From Marinicella sediminis (GTDB taxonomy: Bacteria > Pseudomonadota > Gammaproteobacteria > Xanthomonadales > Marinicellaceae), in NCBI RefSeq assembly GCF_002000055.1, contig NZ_MVBD01000002.1, forward strand, positions 248,001 to 312,000: 64,000 nt of DNA. Direction: 5' to 3'. Below the pieces are notes generated by a model that was not told the origin of the DNA, ran no database searches, and saw nothing but the letters and a program-made list of their open reading frames with translations. The translations under genes were made by a program, and so were the position numbers. This document shows, piece by piece, positions 54,848-63,634 of the stretch; the stretch's first letter is position 1, and every line of letters starts with the position of its first letter.

Positions 54848-55029
54848 GCAAAGCATTTTCATTACTTTCGCTTACATCTGCGACTGCCTTTTGTCTCAAC
54901 TTAGATGCGATCAAGGTATCAGGCAACCAACATTCTGATGCATAACAGGGTTCACAGACAGCCCCTCACAAGCCAGGAACTTCCACAAGCAACCTACGTA
55001 CTGTTGAATCACTTTGACTGCTCTGACCG

Positions 55030-55374
55030 TTATGCCCTTGATGCGACTGTCAGCTCGTCAACGGCTTTGGCACAAATGAAATCATTTCTGGTCAGTCCTT
55101 TGGCCTCGTGGGTAGTGAATGAAACCCGGGCATAATTGTAGCCAAAACAAACATCAGGATGATGACCCTGCTGATCGGCCAGATTGGCCAGGGCATTGAT
55201 GAAGAACATGGTTTTGGCAAAATTTTTAAAACCAAAATTACGGCTTATTATCAGGCCATCATCACTGATCTGCCAGCCAGCATTGATGACTTTCATGTAC
55301 TCGTACAGATCATCCTGCGTCAACAAACCCAAGCCACTTTGGCACGGATCACAATGTTGTTCACTGAAGTTCAT
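55030..55374 (-). CDS. phhB: Pterin-4a-carbinolamine dehydratase
   Basis: The product has 114 residues. PhhB regenerates the pterin cofactor of phenylalanine hydroxylase. The histidine motif QGHHPDVCFGYNYARVSFTT with two adjacent histidines and the C-terminal GLTRNDFICAKAVDEL are diagnostic. AAGGAG precedes the ATG. It follows phhA by 32 nt on the same strand, the usual phhAB arrangement. Confidence 0.95.
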   Translation of the reverse strand: MNFSEQHCDPCQSGLGLLTQDDLYEYMKVINAGWQISDDGLIISRNFGFKNFAKTMFFINALANLADQQGHHPDVCFGYNYARVSFTTHEAKGLTRNDFICAKAVDELTVASRA

Positions 55375-55406
55375 GTGCAGACTCCTTTACTGTGGTGAAA
55401 AATACA

Positions 55407-56210
55407 TTATACCGCTCTGGCCAATAAGTGATGAGGCTCTTTAAGCCCCCTGGTCCGGGCTTTTTCTATTTCACTGAGTAAGTCACACTCGGTGATTTCA
55501 GCCAGATGGTCAAATGAATCCAATACATAATAAATGGGTTGTTTGATATCAATCCGGTAAGGTGTGGTCAACACCTCAGTTAACTCAAATGGCAAACGTT
55601 GTGGTAAATCACTGGTAGCAGCGTATATTAATTCTGTGGGAGAAGACGCTAATCCTGAACCCATGGGTACCATGTGGTTCGTGTTGTTTTTTATCAGTCC
55701 AAATTCTATGGTGAACCAATACAATCTGGCCAACCAGGCATGTTGCTGACTGGTGGCTTGTTGGCCAATCCGGCCAATTGTTTGAGAAAATTCAGCCACT
55801 TTGTGGTTGGTCAGTAATGGGGTGTGGCCAAATATTTCATGGAAGATGTCAGGTTCTTTGACATAAGCAAAGTCTTCTTTTCTGCGAATGAATGACGCTG
55901 CTGGAAACTGCTTGTTGGCAAGCATGTCAAAAAACCGTTGATAGCCTATCAGTGCTGGTACAGGCACAACCTGCCAACCAGTTATGGATGATAATTTTTC
56001 AGAGATTTCAGAACACTGGGGAATTCTGTGGCTGGGCAGATCGAGTGTGGCTAATCCCTCTAAATACTCGTTAACCATATGCCTTTGTACCAGACTGATT
56101 TGCGCGTTGAATAATTCGGCCCACATGGCATGTTCATCTGCCTCATATTGAATCAGACCTTCAGAATCGGCTTGTTTCGCGAGGTAGTTGTTGGAGGTGT
56201 AACGGCTCAT
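55407..56210 (-). CDS. phhA: Phenylalanine 4-hydroxylase, monomeric bacterial type
   Basis: The product has 267 residues, matching bacterial enzymes that lack the regulatory domain of animals. Iron ligands are in DIFHEIFGHTPLL (two histidines) and a glutamate in YWFTIEFGLI; ASSPTELIYA is also conserved. It converts phenylalanine to tyrosine using O2 and a tetrahydropterin. It is divergent from an Lrp/AsnC regulator that probably controls it. Confidence 0.96.
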   Translation of the reverse strand: MSRYTSNNYLAKQADSEGLIQYEADEHAMWAELFNAQISLVQRHMVNEYLEGLATLDLPSHRIPQCSEISEKLSSITGWQVVPVPALIGYQRFFDMLANKQFPAASFIRRKEDFAYVKEPDIFHEIFGHTPLLTNHKVAEFSQTIGRIGQQATSQQHAWLARLYWFTIEFGLIKNNTNHMVPMGSGLASSPTELIYAATSDLPQRLPFELTEVLTTPYRIDIKQPIYYVLDSFDHLAEITECDLLSEIEKARTRGLKEPHHLLARAV

Positions 56211-56286
56211 GTCAGTAAATCATTTAACGTAAGCACATTGTATGTATTTTCTCAGGAACCAAATCCCAATAATTCTTTATATTTGA

Positions 56287-56307
56287 CCAATATTGGAATA
56301 TTATTCC
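56287..56307. promoter_or_regulatory. Candidate Lrp/AsnC operator between phhA and lrp-like gene
   Basis: Two adjoining palindromes, CCAATATTGG (56287-56296) and GGAATA-T-TATTCC (56295-56307), lie in the 128-nt divergent region. The second matches about 12 of 15 positions of the E. coli Lrp consensus. It overlaps where the -35 element of phhA would be if TATAAA at 56281-56276 (minus strand) is its -10. Confidence 0.6.
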
Positions 56308-56338
56308 TTTCAACCCCCATTTATAGGCACATATTTGC

Positions 56339-56803
56339 ATGAACGAGCTGGATTCATTTGATTTAAGTATTTTGAAGGTGTTACAGGAAGACTCAAGCAT
56401 CCATATGCAGGCGCTGGCCGAACGGGTCAATCTGTCCAAAACACCTTGTTGGAGAAGGGTGAAAAAACTCGAAGAATCCGGCTACATCAGAAAATATGTG
56501 GCTTTGCTGGATCACCGAAAATTGGGTTTATCGGTGATGGCATACGTCCAGGTATCGATGAAAGATCATGACCTGAACACATTACAGGTTTTCCTCGACT
56601 TTGTTGAGCAAAGTCCATACATCCTGGATTGTCACGCCACTGCAGGCAATTTTGATTACGTGATGAAAGTCATTGCCGCGGACACCGAAGAACTGGAAAA
56701 TTTCCTGATGCGGGAATTGTTGTCATCCGGGGTGATTCAATCCACCAACACCAATTTAATTCTGAGGCAAAAGAAAAGCACCACTGAACTGCCAGTTAAA
56801 TAA
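56339..56803 (+). CDS. Lrp/AsnC-family transcriptional regulator
   Basis: The product has 154 residues. The N-terminal helix-turn-helix is recognisable (LDSFDLSILKVLQEDSSIHMQ, LAERVNLSKTPCWRRVKKLEESGYI). A C-terminal RAM (ligand-binding) domain follows (VMAYVQVSMKDHD, ILDCHATAGNFDYVMKV). Such proteins bind amino acids and form octamers. Divergence from phhAB suggests it senses phenylalanine or tyrosine and regulates their catabolism, as related regulators do in other proteobacteria. Confidence 0.92.
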   Translation: MNELDSFDLSILKVLQEDSSIHMQALAERVNLSKTPCWRRVKKLEESGYIRKYVALLDHRKLGLSVMAYVQVSMKDHDLNTLQVFLDFVEQSPYILDCHATAGNFDYVMKVIAADTEELENFLMRELLSSGVIQSTNTNLILRQKKSTTELPVK

Positions 56804-56831
56804 AAAAGCCCGCGATGAAGCGGGCTTTTTT
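56802..56831. terminator. Bidirectional intrinsic terminator
   Basis: A 12-bp stem (A6 GCCCGC / GCGGGC T6) with a 6-nt loop overlaps the stop codon of the Lrp-type gene. It has a T tract in both orientations, so it also ends the convergent Calx-beta gene. Confidence 0.93.
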
Positions 56832-56852
56832 AATGTCTTCAGTGCATATCAA

Positions 56853-59081
56853 TTAAACCAATCGACGTCTGCTTAAGAACCACAGCATCAATCCAGCCAT
56901 CAGCAACAAACCACCCAGGCCCAAACCAGGTACTGGTATGTCAAAAAGCGCGGCAAATATGGTGGGTCCAACGCCATTCGGCGGGTTACTGAGCACGTTC
57001 GAATCATTGTTATTATCGCCGTTGCTGTCAAAGAACCCCTGTGCCTGATTCACAACATCGCCACGCACCCCCTGGTTAATGGTCACATCGATGGTAACGG
57101 TCACAGATCCGCCTGCGGGTACCGTGCCATTCCAGGAAACCGTGTTACCCGCGTTGCTGACAGCACCTGAAGTGGCAGCGGCTGACAAAAAGGTCACTTC
57201 CGGTGGCAACACATCTGTTAATTCATCGCCTGGATTATCCAGCTGATCATTGGGGCCTGTGTTTTCCACCAATATGCTATAGGTCGCCACTTCGCCAGGG
57301 CGATTACTACCGCTGACTGACTTGGTCAGTACCAGCTGGGCCTGCACGGTGTCATCATTGTTGATGGTACCCACCCCCTGGTTATCAGCAATCAGCGCAC
57401 CTGTGGGATTACTCAGGTTTACATTAAACGTTTCATTGCCTTCAATCGCCACGTCGCCATTGACACTGACTGAAACCACCTGTGAAGTGGCACCACCCGC
57501 GGTGAAATTAACCACCTGACCGGCAACCGCCACATAATCATTGTCTGCAGTGGTGGCTGTACCATCAGCGGTATCCACCTGCACACTGGCATCAACCGAC
57601 TGGTCGATGCTCACGGTAAAGTTAAAAGCCGTCACTCCGGCATCACCTTCACTCAATGTCACATCATCGATGGAAACATTTGCAGAATCATCATTGCTGA
57701 TCACCCCTTCACCCTGACCATCGACAATCACGCCCCCGGTGGCGTTGGACAGGTTAACCAGGAAGTTTTCATCACCCTCAACGGTGGTGTCTCCATTGAC
57801 CGTGACAGACACCGTTTGTGAAGTGGCGCCACCTGCGGTGAAATTGATCACCTGACTGGTGATTGCCACATAGTCATTGTCTGCTGTGGTGGCTGTTCCA
57901 TCGGCAGTGTCAACCTGAACAGACACATCAGCCGACGCATCCATGCTGACGGTGAAATCAAAAGTACTGGTACCGGCATTGCCTTCATTTTGGGTCACAT
58001 CATCGATGTTGATGTTGGGTACCACCAGCACATCATCATTGAGAATGGTACCGGTATCAGAGGCCAGGTCTCCACCCCGTGGAAATGGTTGCAGGATTTG
58101 TACGGTAAATCCTTCATCGGGTTCTACGTCTGTATCACCAGAGACATTGATGGTCAGTGTCACAGAAGTCTCGCCGGCAGTGAATGCCACATTGCCTGAT
58201 GGCACCAGACCACCAAAATCAGCCGCATCAGCTGCATTTGCACCTGAACCAAACACATTGTAAGGCAGGTTGGTTGGCAGACAACTGTTGCTGCGGGTCA
58301 CGGTGAAGTCAAATGCCGTGTTACCGGCATCACCCTCATTCAGTGATGGAGTCCCGGTCAAAGTGACGTTACCAAAAGGGCTGCGCAGGTTATCGATGCT
58401 GGCAGAGTTTAAACCGCCATTACCCACACCTGGGGTCAATGAGCCAAGGGCGGTGTCCGAAACCCATTCGGCATCCAAATCCGCATTTTGCAGTTGACCA
58501 CTCAAAAATGCACCGGTGTTGTTGGCTGGCGAATTGGTCAGGGTGAAGGTGGCATTGGCACCAAAGACTCCGGGAGAAGAGTCCCAGTTAATCGCGAAAC
58601 CATCAGCAGAAATGGTGGTGTTGCCATTGGTACCATTGGTGTCCACATAGACCACATCAGTACCGGCAAAGTTACCAGTGCTGCCATTGGTGGTCAGATT
58701 GGCACCACTGGTATTCAATGTCAGATTCCAATCACCCGTTGCCGGATCATATGCGGAATCCGCAGCGGGACCGGTATCACCGGCCACAGTGATGATGGTA
58801 CCTGCACAAAAGGTGTTGGCTATGCTCTGCATGTTGGTGAACTGATATCCGGAGAATTTAGCGGCGGTTGAGCCGGTTGAATCACCAACAAAAAAGGTAT
58901 TCAGTTCAGCTGCGGTCAAATCTTCCAGCAGGACCAATTCAGCAAATTCATTACCGCCTGCCAGATCACCGGCACGGTAAAACTCATTCACAATGATTTT
59001 AGATGTCAATCCACCTGCGTGGATGTGGCTCACTGCCAACATCGATGACATCATCAGTGCCAACTTACCTTTTGAAACCAT
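56853..59081 (-). CDS. Surface protein with three Calx-beta domains, DUF11 and CTERM-like tail
   Basis: The product has 742 residues. GGGAGGAAG lies 6 nt before the ATG, and the signal peptide ends HIHAGG. The first 230 residues resemble a lamin-tail-like domain (SKIIVNEFYRAGD, GGNEFAELVLL). Three Calx-beta domains of about 110 residues follow; the second and third are nearly identical over long stretches (VQVDTADGTATTADNDYVA). A DUF11 domain (SNRPGEVATYSILVENTG) precedes a C-terminus of PVPGLGLGG, a hydrophobic helix and SRRRLV, which resembles IPTL/PEP-CTERM sorting tails. It is probably exported and then processed or anchored. Confidence 0.85.
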   Translation of the reverse strand: MVSKGKLALMMSSMLAVSHIHAGGLTSKIIVNEFYRAGDLAGGNEFAELVLLEDLTAAELNTFFVGDSTGSTAAKFSGYQFTNMQSIANTFCAGTIITVAGDTGPAADSAYDPATGDWNLTLNTSGANLTTNGSTGNFAGTDVVYVDTNGTNGNTTISADGFAINWDSSPGVFGANATFTLTNSPANNTGAFLSGQLQNADLDAEWVSDTALGSLTPGVGNGGLNSASIDNLRSPFGNVTLTGTPSLNEGDAGNTAFDFTVTRSNSCLPTNLPYNVFGSGANAADAADFGGLVPSGNVAFTAGETSVTLTINVSGDTDVEPDEGFTVQILQPFPRGGDLASDTGTILNDDVLVVPNINIDDVTQNEGNAGTSTFDFTVSMDASADVSVQVDTADGTATTADNDYVAITSQVINFTAGGATSQTVSVTVNGDTTVEGDENFLVNLSNATGGVIVDGQGEGVISNDDSANVSIDDVTLSEGDAGVTAFNFTVSIDQSVDASVQVDTADGTATTADNDYVAVAGQVVNFTAGGATSQVVSVSVNGDVAIEGNETFNVNLSNPTGALIADNQGVGTINNDDTVQAQLVLTKSVSGSNRPGEVATYSILVENTGPNDQLDNPGDELTDVLPPEVTFLSAAATSGAVSNAGNTVSWNGTVPAGGSVTVTIDVTINQGVRGDVVNQAQGFFDSNGDNNNDSNVLSNPPNGVGPTIFAALFDIPVPGLGLGGLLLMAGLMLWFLSRRRLV
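57350..58020. repeat. Two tandem ~330-bp repeats coding for Calx-beta domains
   Basis: The coding sequence for the second and third Calx-beta domains is duplicated head to tail. Both units encode the same opening (IDDVT), the same middle (VDTADGTATTADNDYVA, NFTAGGATSQ) and the same end (NDD), with scattered third-position changes. This fits an older intragenic duplication that could vary in copy number by recombination. Confidence 0.75.
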
Positions 59082-59193
59082 GGGTCTTCCTCCCTTGCAT
59101 ATAAAAAAACGGATATTTAATCATGTTTGATGATCCATCGCCATAAAATCACTGATTTCAATGGCATTTGATCTCAAATAATTCATAAACGCA

Positions 59194-62100
59194 TCATGTT
59201 TTGATCGGCGCCAGCAGTTGTTCCCATTGTTGTTGATCTAGTACCTCATAAAACGGCGTACTGCTTTGCAGCAAATTGTCAGCCAAATGTCGCTTTTGGT
59301 GCTGCATCTGATGAATGCGTTCTTCAATGGTGCCCCGGGTGATGAGTTTATAAACAAAAACCTGTTTATCCTGACCAATGCGGTGTGCCCGGTCACTGGC
59401 TTGCTGCTCAGCCGCCGGGTTCCACCAGGGATCAAAATGAATCACCGTATCCGCAGCGGTCAGATTTACCCCAGCGCCACCGGCTTTGAGACTGATCAGA
59501 TAAACTGGTATCTGACCCTCTTGAAAGGCTGCAATGTCAGCTGTTCTCTGAGCAGGCGGGGTTTTACCGGTGAGCGAATAGTGTTCAATCTGCTGTTGGT
59601 TTAATTGCTCTGAAATGAGTTTTAACATACTGGTAAAACTGGAAAACAACAAGATCCGTCTGCCCTCTTCTATCAGGCTGGGCAGTACCATCATCAGCCA
59701 GTTGAGTTTGGCCGACTCGATACCAGGATCAATGGACTCCAGTTTCAACAAGCCCGGATGGCAGCATATTTGTCGTAACCGCAACAAAGCATTACCTATC
59801 AAAATCGGATTGGCCCGCTGATCACTGACCGCTTGCCTGATTTCATCGGCCATGGTCAGGCGGATGCTTTCATACACCATGGCTTGCTCCTCCTGCAACT
59901 CAATGAGTTTAACAATCTCGGTTTTGTCTGGTAACTCAGTGGCCACTTCGCTCTTGGTTCTGCGTAAAATGAATGGATTCAGCCGCTTTTGAAGCGCTTC
60001 CATTTTCTGTTGATTGCGGTCTTTCTCTATGGGCAACTGATACAATTGCTGAAACACTTTTTCGCTGGCCAGAAATCCAGGCATTAAAAACTCAAACAAT
60101 GACCAAATTTCCCCCAGGTGGTTTTCAACTGGTGTGCCACTGAGGCATAAACGATGTTGGGACGGAATGCTCTTGGCAGATTGCGCAACCTGAGTTTTGC
60201 GATTCTTAATCGCCTGCGCTTCATCAAGCACCAACGTGTGCCATGGATGAGCGGCGAGTTTTTTACGATCACGGCTCATCACACCATAACTGGTGATCAC
60301 CAAATCAAACAGATCAAGTTTTTTCAGCTGTTGTTTGCGGTTTTGGCCTGACAAGATCAAAGATTTGAGCTGAGGTGTGAACTTTTCACATTCTGCCTGC
60401 CAGTTGCCCAGCAAACTGGTGGGGGCCACAATGAGCACCGGATGATCCAACGCTCCATGCTCTTTGAGGTGCTGAACATGGGCCAGCACCTGCAATGTTT
60501 TTCCCAATCCCATGTCATCGGCCAGGATCCCGTTGAATTCGTGTAGACGCAAAAACTCCAGCCAGGCCAATCCAGACAACTGATAGGGCCTGAGTTCGGC
60601 ATTGAGCCCAACAGGTGCAGCCACTTCAGGTAATTGTTGCATGGCTGATAATGCGCTGACTTTGTCACTCAGCTGTTGATCATCCAGCCAATCCAGATTC
60701 ATCACCACCACCTGCTCATCATCTGTCTTCAGTTCAGCCAGCCGCACCAATTGGTGCTTATTCATGATCAGATGCCCACTTTGATCCAATGACTTTTCAT
60801 CATACAACTCATTCAGGGTTGACAATATTTGCTCGACTGACTCACGAGCCAGCCCTATGAATTCTCCGCCATCCAGTTTGACCAGCAATTCATGTCTTAC
60901 CTCAGCAAATTGACCGGTTTTCACCGCTCGAGCCAGGTACGGTAACAAATTGACTGTTTCACCATTGATGCTGGCACCCAGCGTGACTTCAAAATCGTTC
61001 GCAGCAGCGCCACTGACTGGCTGGACATCAATTTGAAACTGACTAACTGCCTGACTTTCAAGTCGAAAACCCTGATCAAACACCACATCCCAGCCCTGCG
61101 ACATCAATACCCTCAGCATCGGTGCCAGCTGGGTAAAACTGTGTTCAACGTATCGATCATTAACGTCAAAATGTCGGTGTATGGGAGGCTCAAAATGGGC
61201 GTGTACCGAAGGTAATTTATCCAACTGATAACAATATGCCGCCACTTGAGACAATTGTTTTTCATTGAGGTGAAACTTGCCTGCAGTCACTTCAGCAAGG
61301 GTAAATGACAGGTCTTTGGTGACAAAAGAAATCTGCAGCCAGTCAATCCGTATCGGTTGCATTGGTTTCCAGCCTATATCGATGACAGAGGTTTTCAGCG
61401 TCACCCTTGGCATGATGGTTGCATCTACAGGAATGTCAATACTGGCATGATGACTTTCGTCAGGCTCAATCGTCACCACCGCATTTTGCGCGGGCAGAAC
61501 AGTCAACCCCTGGCATAAGAACACCCCATCAGCAGGAACAGTCGCACGATTGATGATGTGCATTGGCGGACGGTAACAGGCTTTCCAGAAACACCTTCCG
61601 GTTTGTAATATGGCAGTCATCAGTTTCAAATGAGACTCATCATCAACCGAAAATTGCGACTGATCGTTCATTCCAGACTGGTGCATCAAATGCAGCACAT
61701 ATTGATCAGCAAGGCTGACAAATTTCGGAAGTATTTTGCGGGAATAAACCTGAGAACTGAGCGCCGTCCTTACTTCATACCGGTCTTCCTGAGTCAGGTA
61801 AGCCTTGTATAAGTTTACCGTCCACTGCTGACCTTGGCGGTCAAGCACATAAATCATGCGGTGTCTGGCCATGGCAGGAAATGGGTCATGATGCTGCCTT
61901 GCCAACCAATTCATGAAGGTTTGATTGACATCGCTGAGGGCTTTAACCTGACGGGTAAACGGGGAAATCTGATCCAGCTTGGCTTTGTTATGAATCGCCA
62001 GCGCAGCAAGGTGTTCGCAAGGCTGAGGCTGTTGACACTGACAGGTTCCAAGAGGATCTGTCTGCGGAGGCCAGGCCATGGTCACACTGAAGCCACCCTC

Positions 62101-62265
62101 AGCTGTCTTTATCCGGGCATGAGTTAACAAAGATTCTTCATTGTACCGCCAATGTTCAATGGGTTCATGAACCAGTAATTTACAGGCCTGATAAACCTGC
62201 CTTTCAGCAAACAAAGCCTCAAGCTGGCCAAGCGGGCCTTTAATACTGATTGGTGTTTTAAGCAT
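59194..62265 (-). CDS. SNF2-family helicase with N-terminal SWIM zinc finger
   Basis: The product has 1023 residues. The SWIM motif is CQCQQPQPCEH near residue 75. The SNF2 ATPase starts near residue 560: DDMGLGKTLQVLAHV (Walker A, near 583), LVLDEAQAIKN (motif II, near 680), LCLSGTPVENHLGEIWSLF and FILRRTKSEVATELPDK. In the C-terminal half are LISLKAGGAGVNLT and QASDRAHRIGQ (motif VI). Such proteins translocate on DNA and remodel DNA-bound proteins; relatives include RapA and eukaryotic Swi2/Snf2. No companion restriction or defence genes are adjacent. Confidence 0.93.
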   Translation of the reverse strand: MLKTPISIKGPLGQLEALFAERQVYQACKLLVHEPIEHWRYNEESLLTHARIKTAEGGFSVTMAWPPQTDPLGTCQCQQPQPCEHLAALAIHNKAKLDQISPFTRQVKALSDVNQTFMNWLARQHHDPFPAMARHRMIYVLDRQGQQWTVNLYKAYLTQEDRYEVRTALSSQVYSRKILPKFVSLADQYVLHLMHQSGMNDQSQFSVDDESHLKLMTAILQTGRCFWKACYRPPMHIINRATVPADGVFLCQGLTVLPAQNAVVTIEPDESHHASIDIPVDATIMPRVTLKTSVIDIGWKPMQPIRIDWLQISFVTKDLSFTLAEVTAGKFHLNEKQLSQVAAYCYQLDKLPSVHAHFEPPIHRHFDVNDRYVEHSFTQLAPMLRVLMSQGWDVVFDQGFRLESQAVSQFQIDVQPVSGAAANDFEVTLGASINGETVNLLPYLARAVKTGQFAEVRHELLVKLDGGEFIGLARESVEQILSTLNELYDEKSLDQSGHLIMNKHQLVRLAELKTDDEQVVVMNLDWLDDQQLSDKVSALSAMQQLPEVAAPVGLNAELRPYQLSGLAWLEFLRLHEFNGILADDMGLGKTLQVLAHVQHLKEHGALDHPVLIVAPTSLLGNWQAECEKFTPQLKSLILSGQNRKQQLKKLDLFDLVITSYGVMSRDRKKLAAHPWHTLVLDEAQAIKNRKTQVAQSAKSIPSQHRLCLSGTPVENHLGEIWSLFEFLMPGFLASEKVFQQLYQLPIEKDRNQQKMEALQKRLNPFILRRTKSEVATELPDKTEIVKLIELQEEQAMVYESIRLTMADEIRQAVSDQRANPILIGNALLRLRQICCHPGLLKLESIDPGIESAKLNWLMMVLPSLIEEGRRILLFSSFTSMLKLISEQLNQQQIEHYSLTGKTPPAQRTADIAAFQEGQIPVYLISLKAGGAGVNLTAADTVIHFDPWWNPAAEQQASDRAHRIGQDKQVFVYKLITRGTIEERIHQMQHQKRHLADNLLQSSTPFYEVLDQQQWEQLLAPIKT

Positions 62266-62300
62266 GATTCAATGCGGTGTGTTTTTTAACCCAATCCACC

Positions 62301-62306
62301 ATTATA
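62301..62306 (-). promoter_or_regulatory. Candidate -10 element for the SNF2 gene
   Basis: On the minus strand, TATAAT occurs 36 nt before the start codon, in the 164-nt gap after proC. No clear -35 element is seen at 16-18 nt upstream. Confidence 0.4.
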
Positions 62307-62429
62307 GAGTAATGAGGGCCTGACTTCATGCTCTTTCCTGGCACGATCAATGGTTGGCAACCTCAGTGCATCATTGTCTGCAATGCAGTCTGGTCGGGCA
62401 TCCAAAAATTCTGGCCTTGACCTGGCTGA

Positions 62430-63260
62430 TCAGTCAAATTCCCGTGACAAGGTGACTGACCGTTCATTGGCAGCCTGAACGGCTTGATTGATGACCTCAT
62501 CCACATGCTGCCTGGCAAAGGCATCCAATGCCGCGGCGGTGGTGCCATTGGGTGAAGTAACCCGTTCCCGCAAAGTAGCCAGTGATTCATCACTGCGCTC
62601 TGCCAGTAAAGCCGCACCCACGGCGGTTTTCTTGGTCAGCAAGGCCGCATCTTCTGCCGTCAATCCCAACTGTTCAGCTGCTGCCTGTAAGTGCTCCATG
62701 AACATAAAGAAATATGCCGGGCCTGAGCCGGATAAAGCAGTCACCGCATCAACCTGACTTTCTTTACTCAACCAAACCGAAGTACCCACGGCATCCATGA
62801 TTTGTTCTGTCATGCGTTTTTGAGCATCCTTGACCTGTTCGTTGGCAAACATGCCAATGGCCCCCTGACCAATCAGTGCCGGGGTATTGGGCATCGTTCT
62901 GACCACCGAAAGCTGAGGGGACAACCACCGTTCAATTTGCGCTGTGGTGATGCCCGCTGCCACCGATATCACCAGTGGCTCATTGGTTAATATACTGGCT
63001 TTCACATCAGCAAGAACCTGTTTCATGACCTGGGGTTTAACCGCCAAAACCACGATGTCCGGCATGCCAAAATGAGCATTGTTGTCTTCATGCACCATGA
63101 TTCTGAAGGTATCTTTGATGTAATCACGTTGTGCCAGGCCTGGGTCACTGGCTGAAATCTGACTGGCGGTCAGCCCTTTATTCAACAAGCCACCGATGAG
63201 GCTGGCGGCCATATTACCGGCACCAACAAACCGAATTCTGAGGTCTTTAGTTGAGTTCAT
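62430..63260 (-). CDS. proC: Pyrroline-5-carboxylate reductase
   Basis: The product has 276 residues from the ATG at 63260; the frame extends far upstream but that part is the VOC gene read in another frame. ProC makes proline from pyrroline-5-carboxylate with NAD(P)H. The dinucleotide site is IRFVGAGNMAASLIGGLL at the N-terminus; ALSGSGPAYFFMFMEHL and VTSPNGTTAAALDAF are conserved C-terminal blocks. The start overlaps the VOC gene by 14 nt. Confidence 0.96.
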   Translation of the reverse strand: MNSTKDLRIRFVGAGNMAASLIGGLLNKGLTASQISASDPGLAQRDYIKDTFRIMVHEDNNAHFGMPDIVVLAVKPQVMKQVLADVKASILTNEPLVISVAAGITTAQIERWLSPQLSVVRTMPNTPALIGQGAIGMFANEQVKDAQKRMTEQIMDAVGTSVWLSKESQVDAVTALSGSGPAYFFMFMEHLQAAAEQLGLTAEDAALLTKKTAVGAALLAERSDESLATLRERVTSPNGTTAAALDAFARQHVDEVINQAVQAANERSVTLSREFD

Positions 63261-63630
63261 CGCCTTTGGGACTCCACAATTCAACCTTATGGCCTTCCGG
63301 ATCGGTGAACCACCCAAAGTCACCATATGACTCCTGCTGAATCTCGCCAATTTGCCGGGCTCCACCTTTGACCACCTGTTCCAGCATGGCTGCCACATCG
63401 TCCACAATAAAATTAAACATGAAGGTTTGTTTAGACGGGCTGAAATAATCAGAGTCTTTAGAAAACGTACTGAAAACGGTGCGGTCCATGGGTTTGGCCT
63501 CATTGGGATTGAGCATGCCATAGGTAGGCCCATCCATATGGATACCTAAATGATTTTTGTACCAGGCTGCCAGTTTTTCCGGATCTTCACATTGAAAAAA
63601 CAAGCCCCCAACACCCCTTACTTTTTGCAT
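63247..63630 (-). CDS. VOC (glyoxalase/bleomycin-resistance fold) family protein
   Basis: The product has 127 residues. GAGGTGATAAT precedes the ATG. The fold shows VGGLFFQCEDPEKLAAWYKNHL near the N-terminus, a second half starting FMFNFIVDDVAAMLEQVVKGG, and a C-terminal WFTDPEGHKVELWSP whose glutamate is a usual metal ligand. The substrate cannot be read from sequence. It lies between recD (4 nt upstream) and proC (overlapping). Confidence 0.88.
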   Translation of the reverse strand: MQKVRGVGGLFFQCEDPEKLAAWYKNHLGIHMDGPTYGMLNPNEAKPMDRTVFSTFSKDSDYFSPSKQTFMFNFIVDDVAAMLEQVVKGGARQIGEIQQESYGDFGWFTDPEGHKVELWSPKGDELN

Positions 63631-63634
63631 ATTA

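Noticed and set aside
54848-55029. Possible terminator or small RNA after the PaaY-like gene
   Set aside because: I found no stable inverted repeat with a T tract in this convergent gap.
63261-63533. 91-codon N-terminal extension of proC
   Set aside because: It is the VOC gene read in another frame; ProC-like sequence starts at the ATG at 63260.
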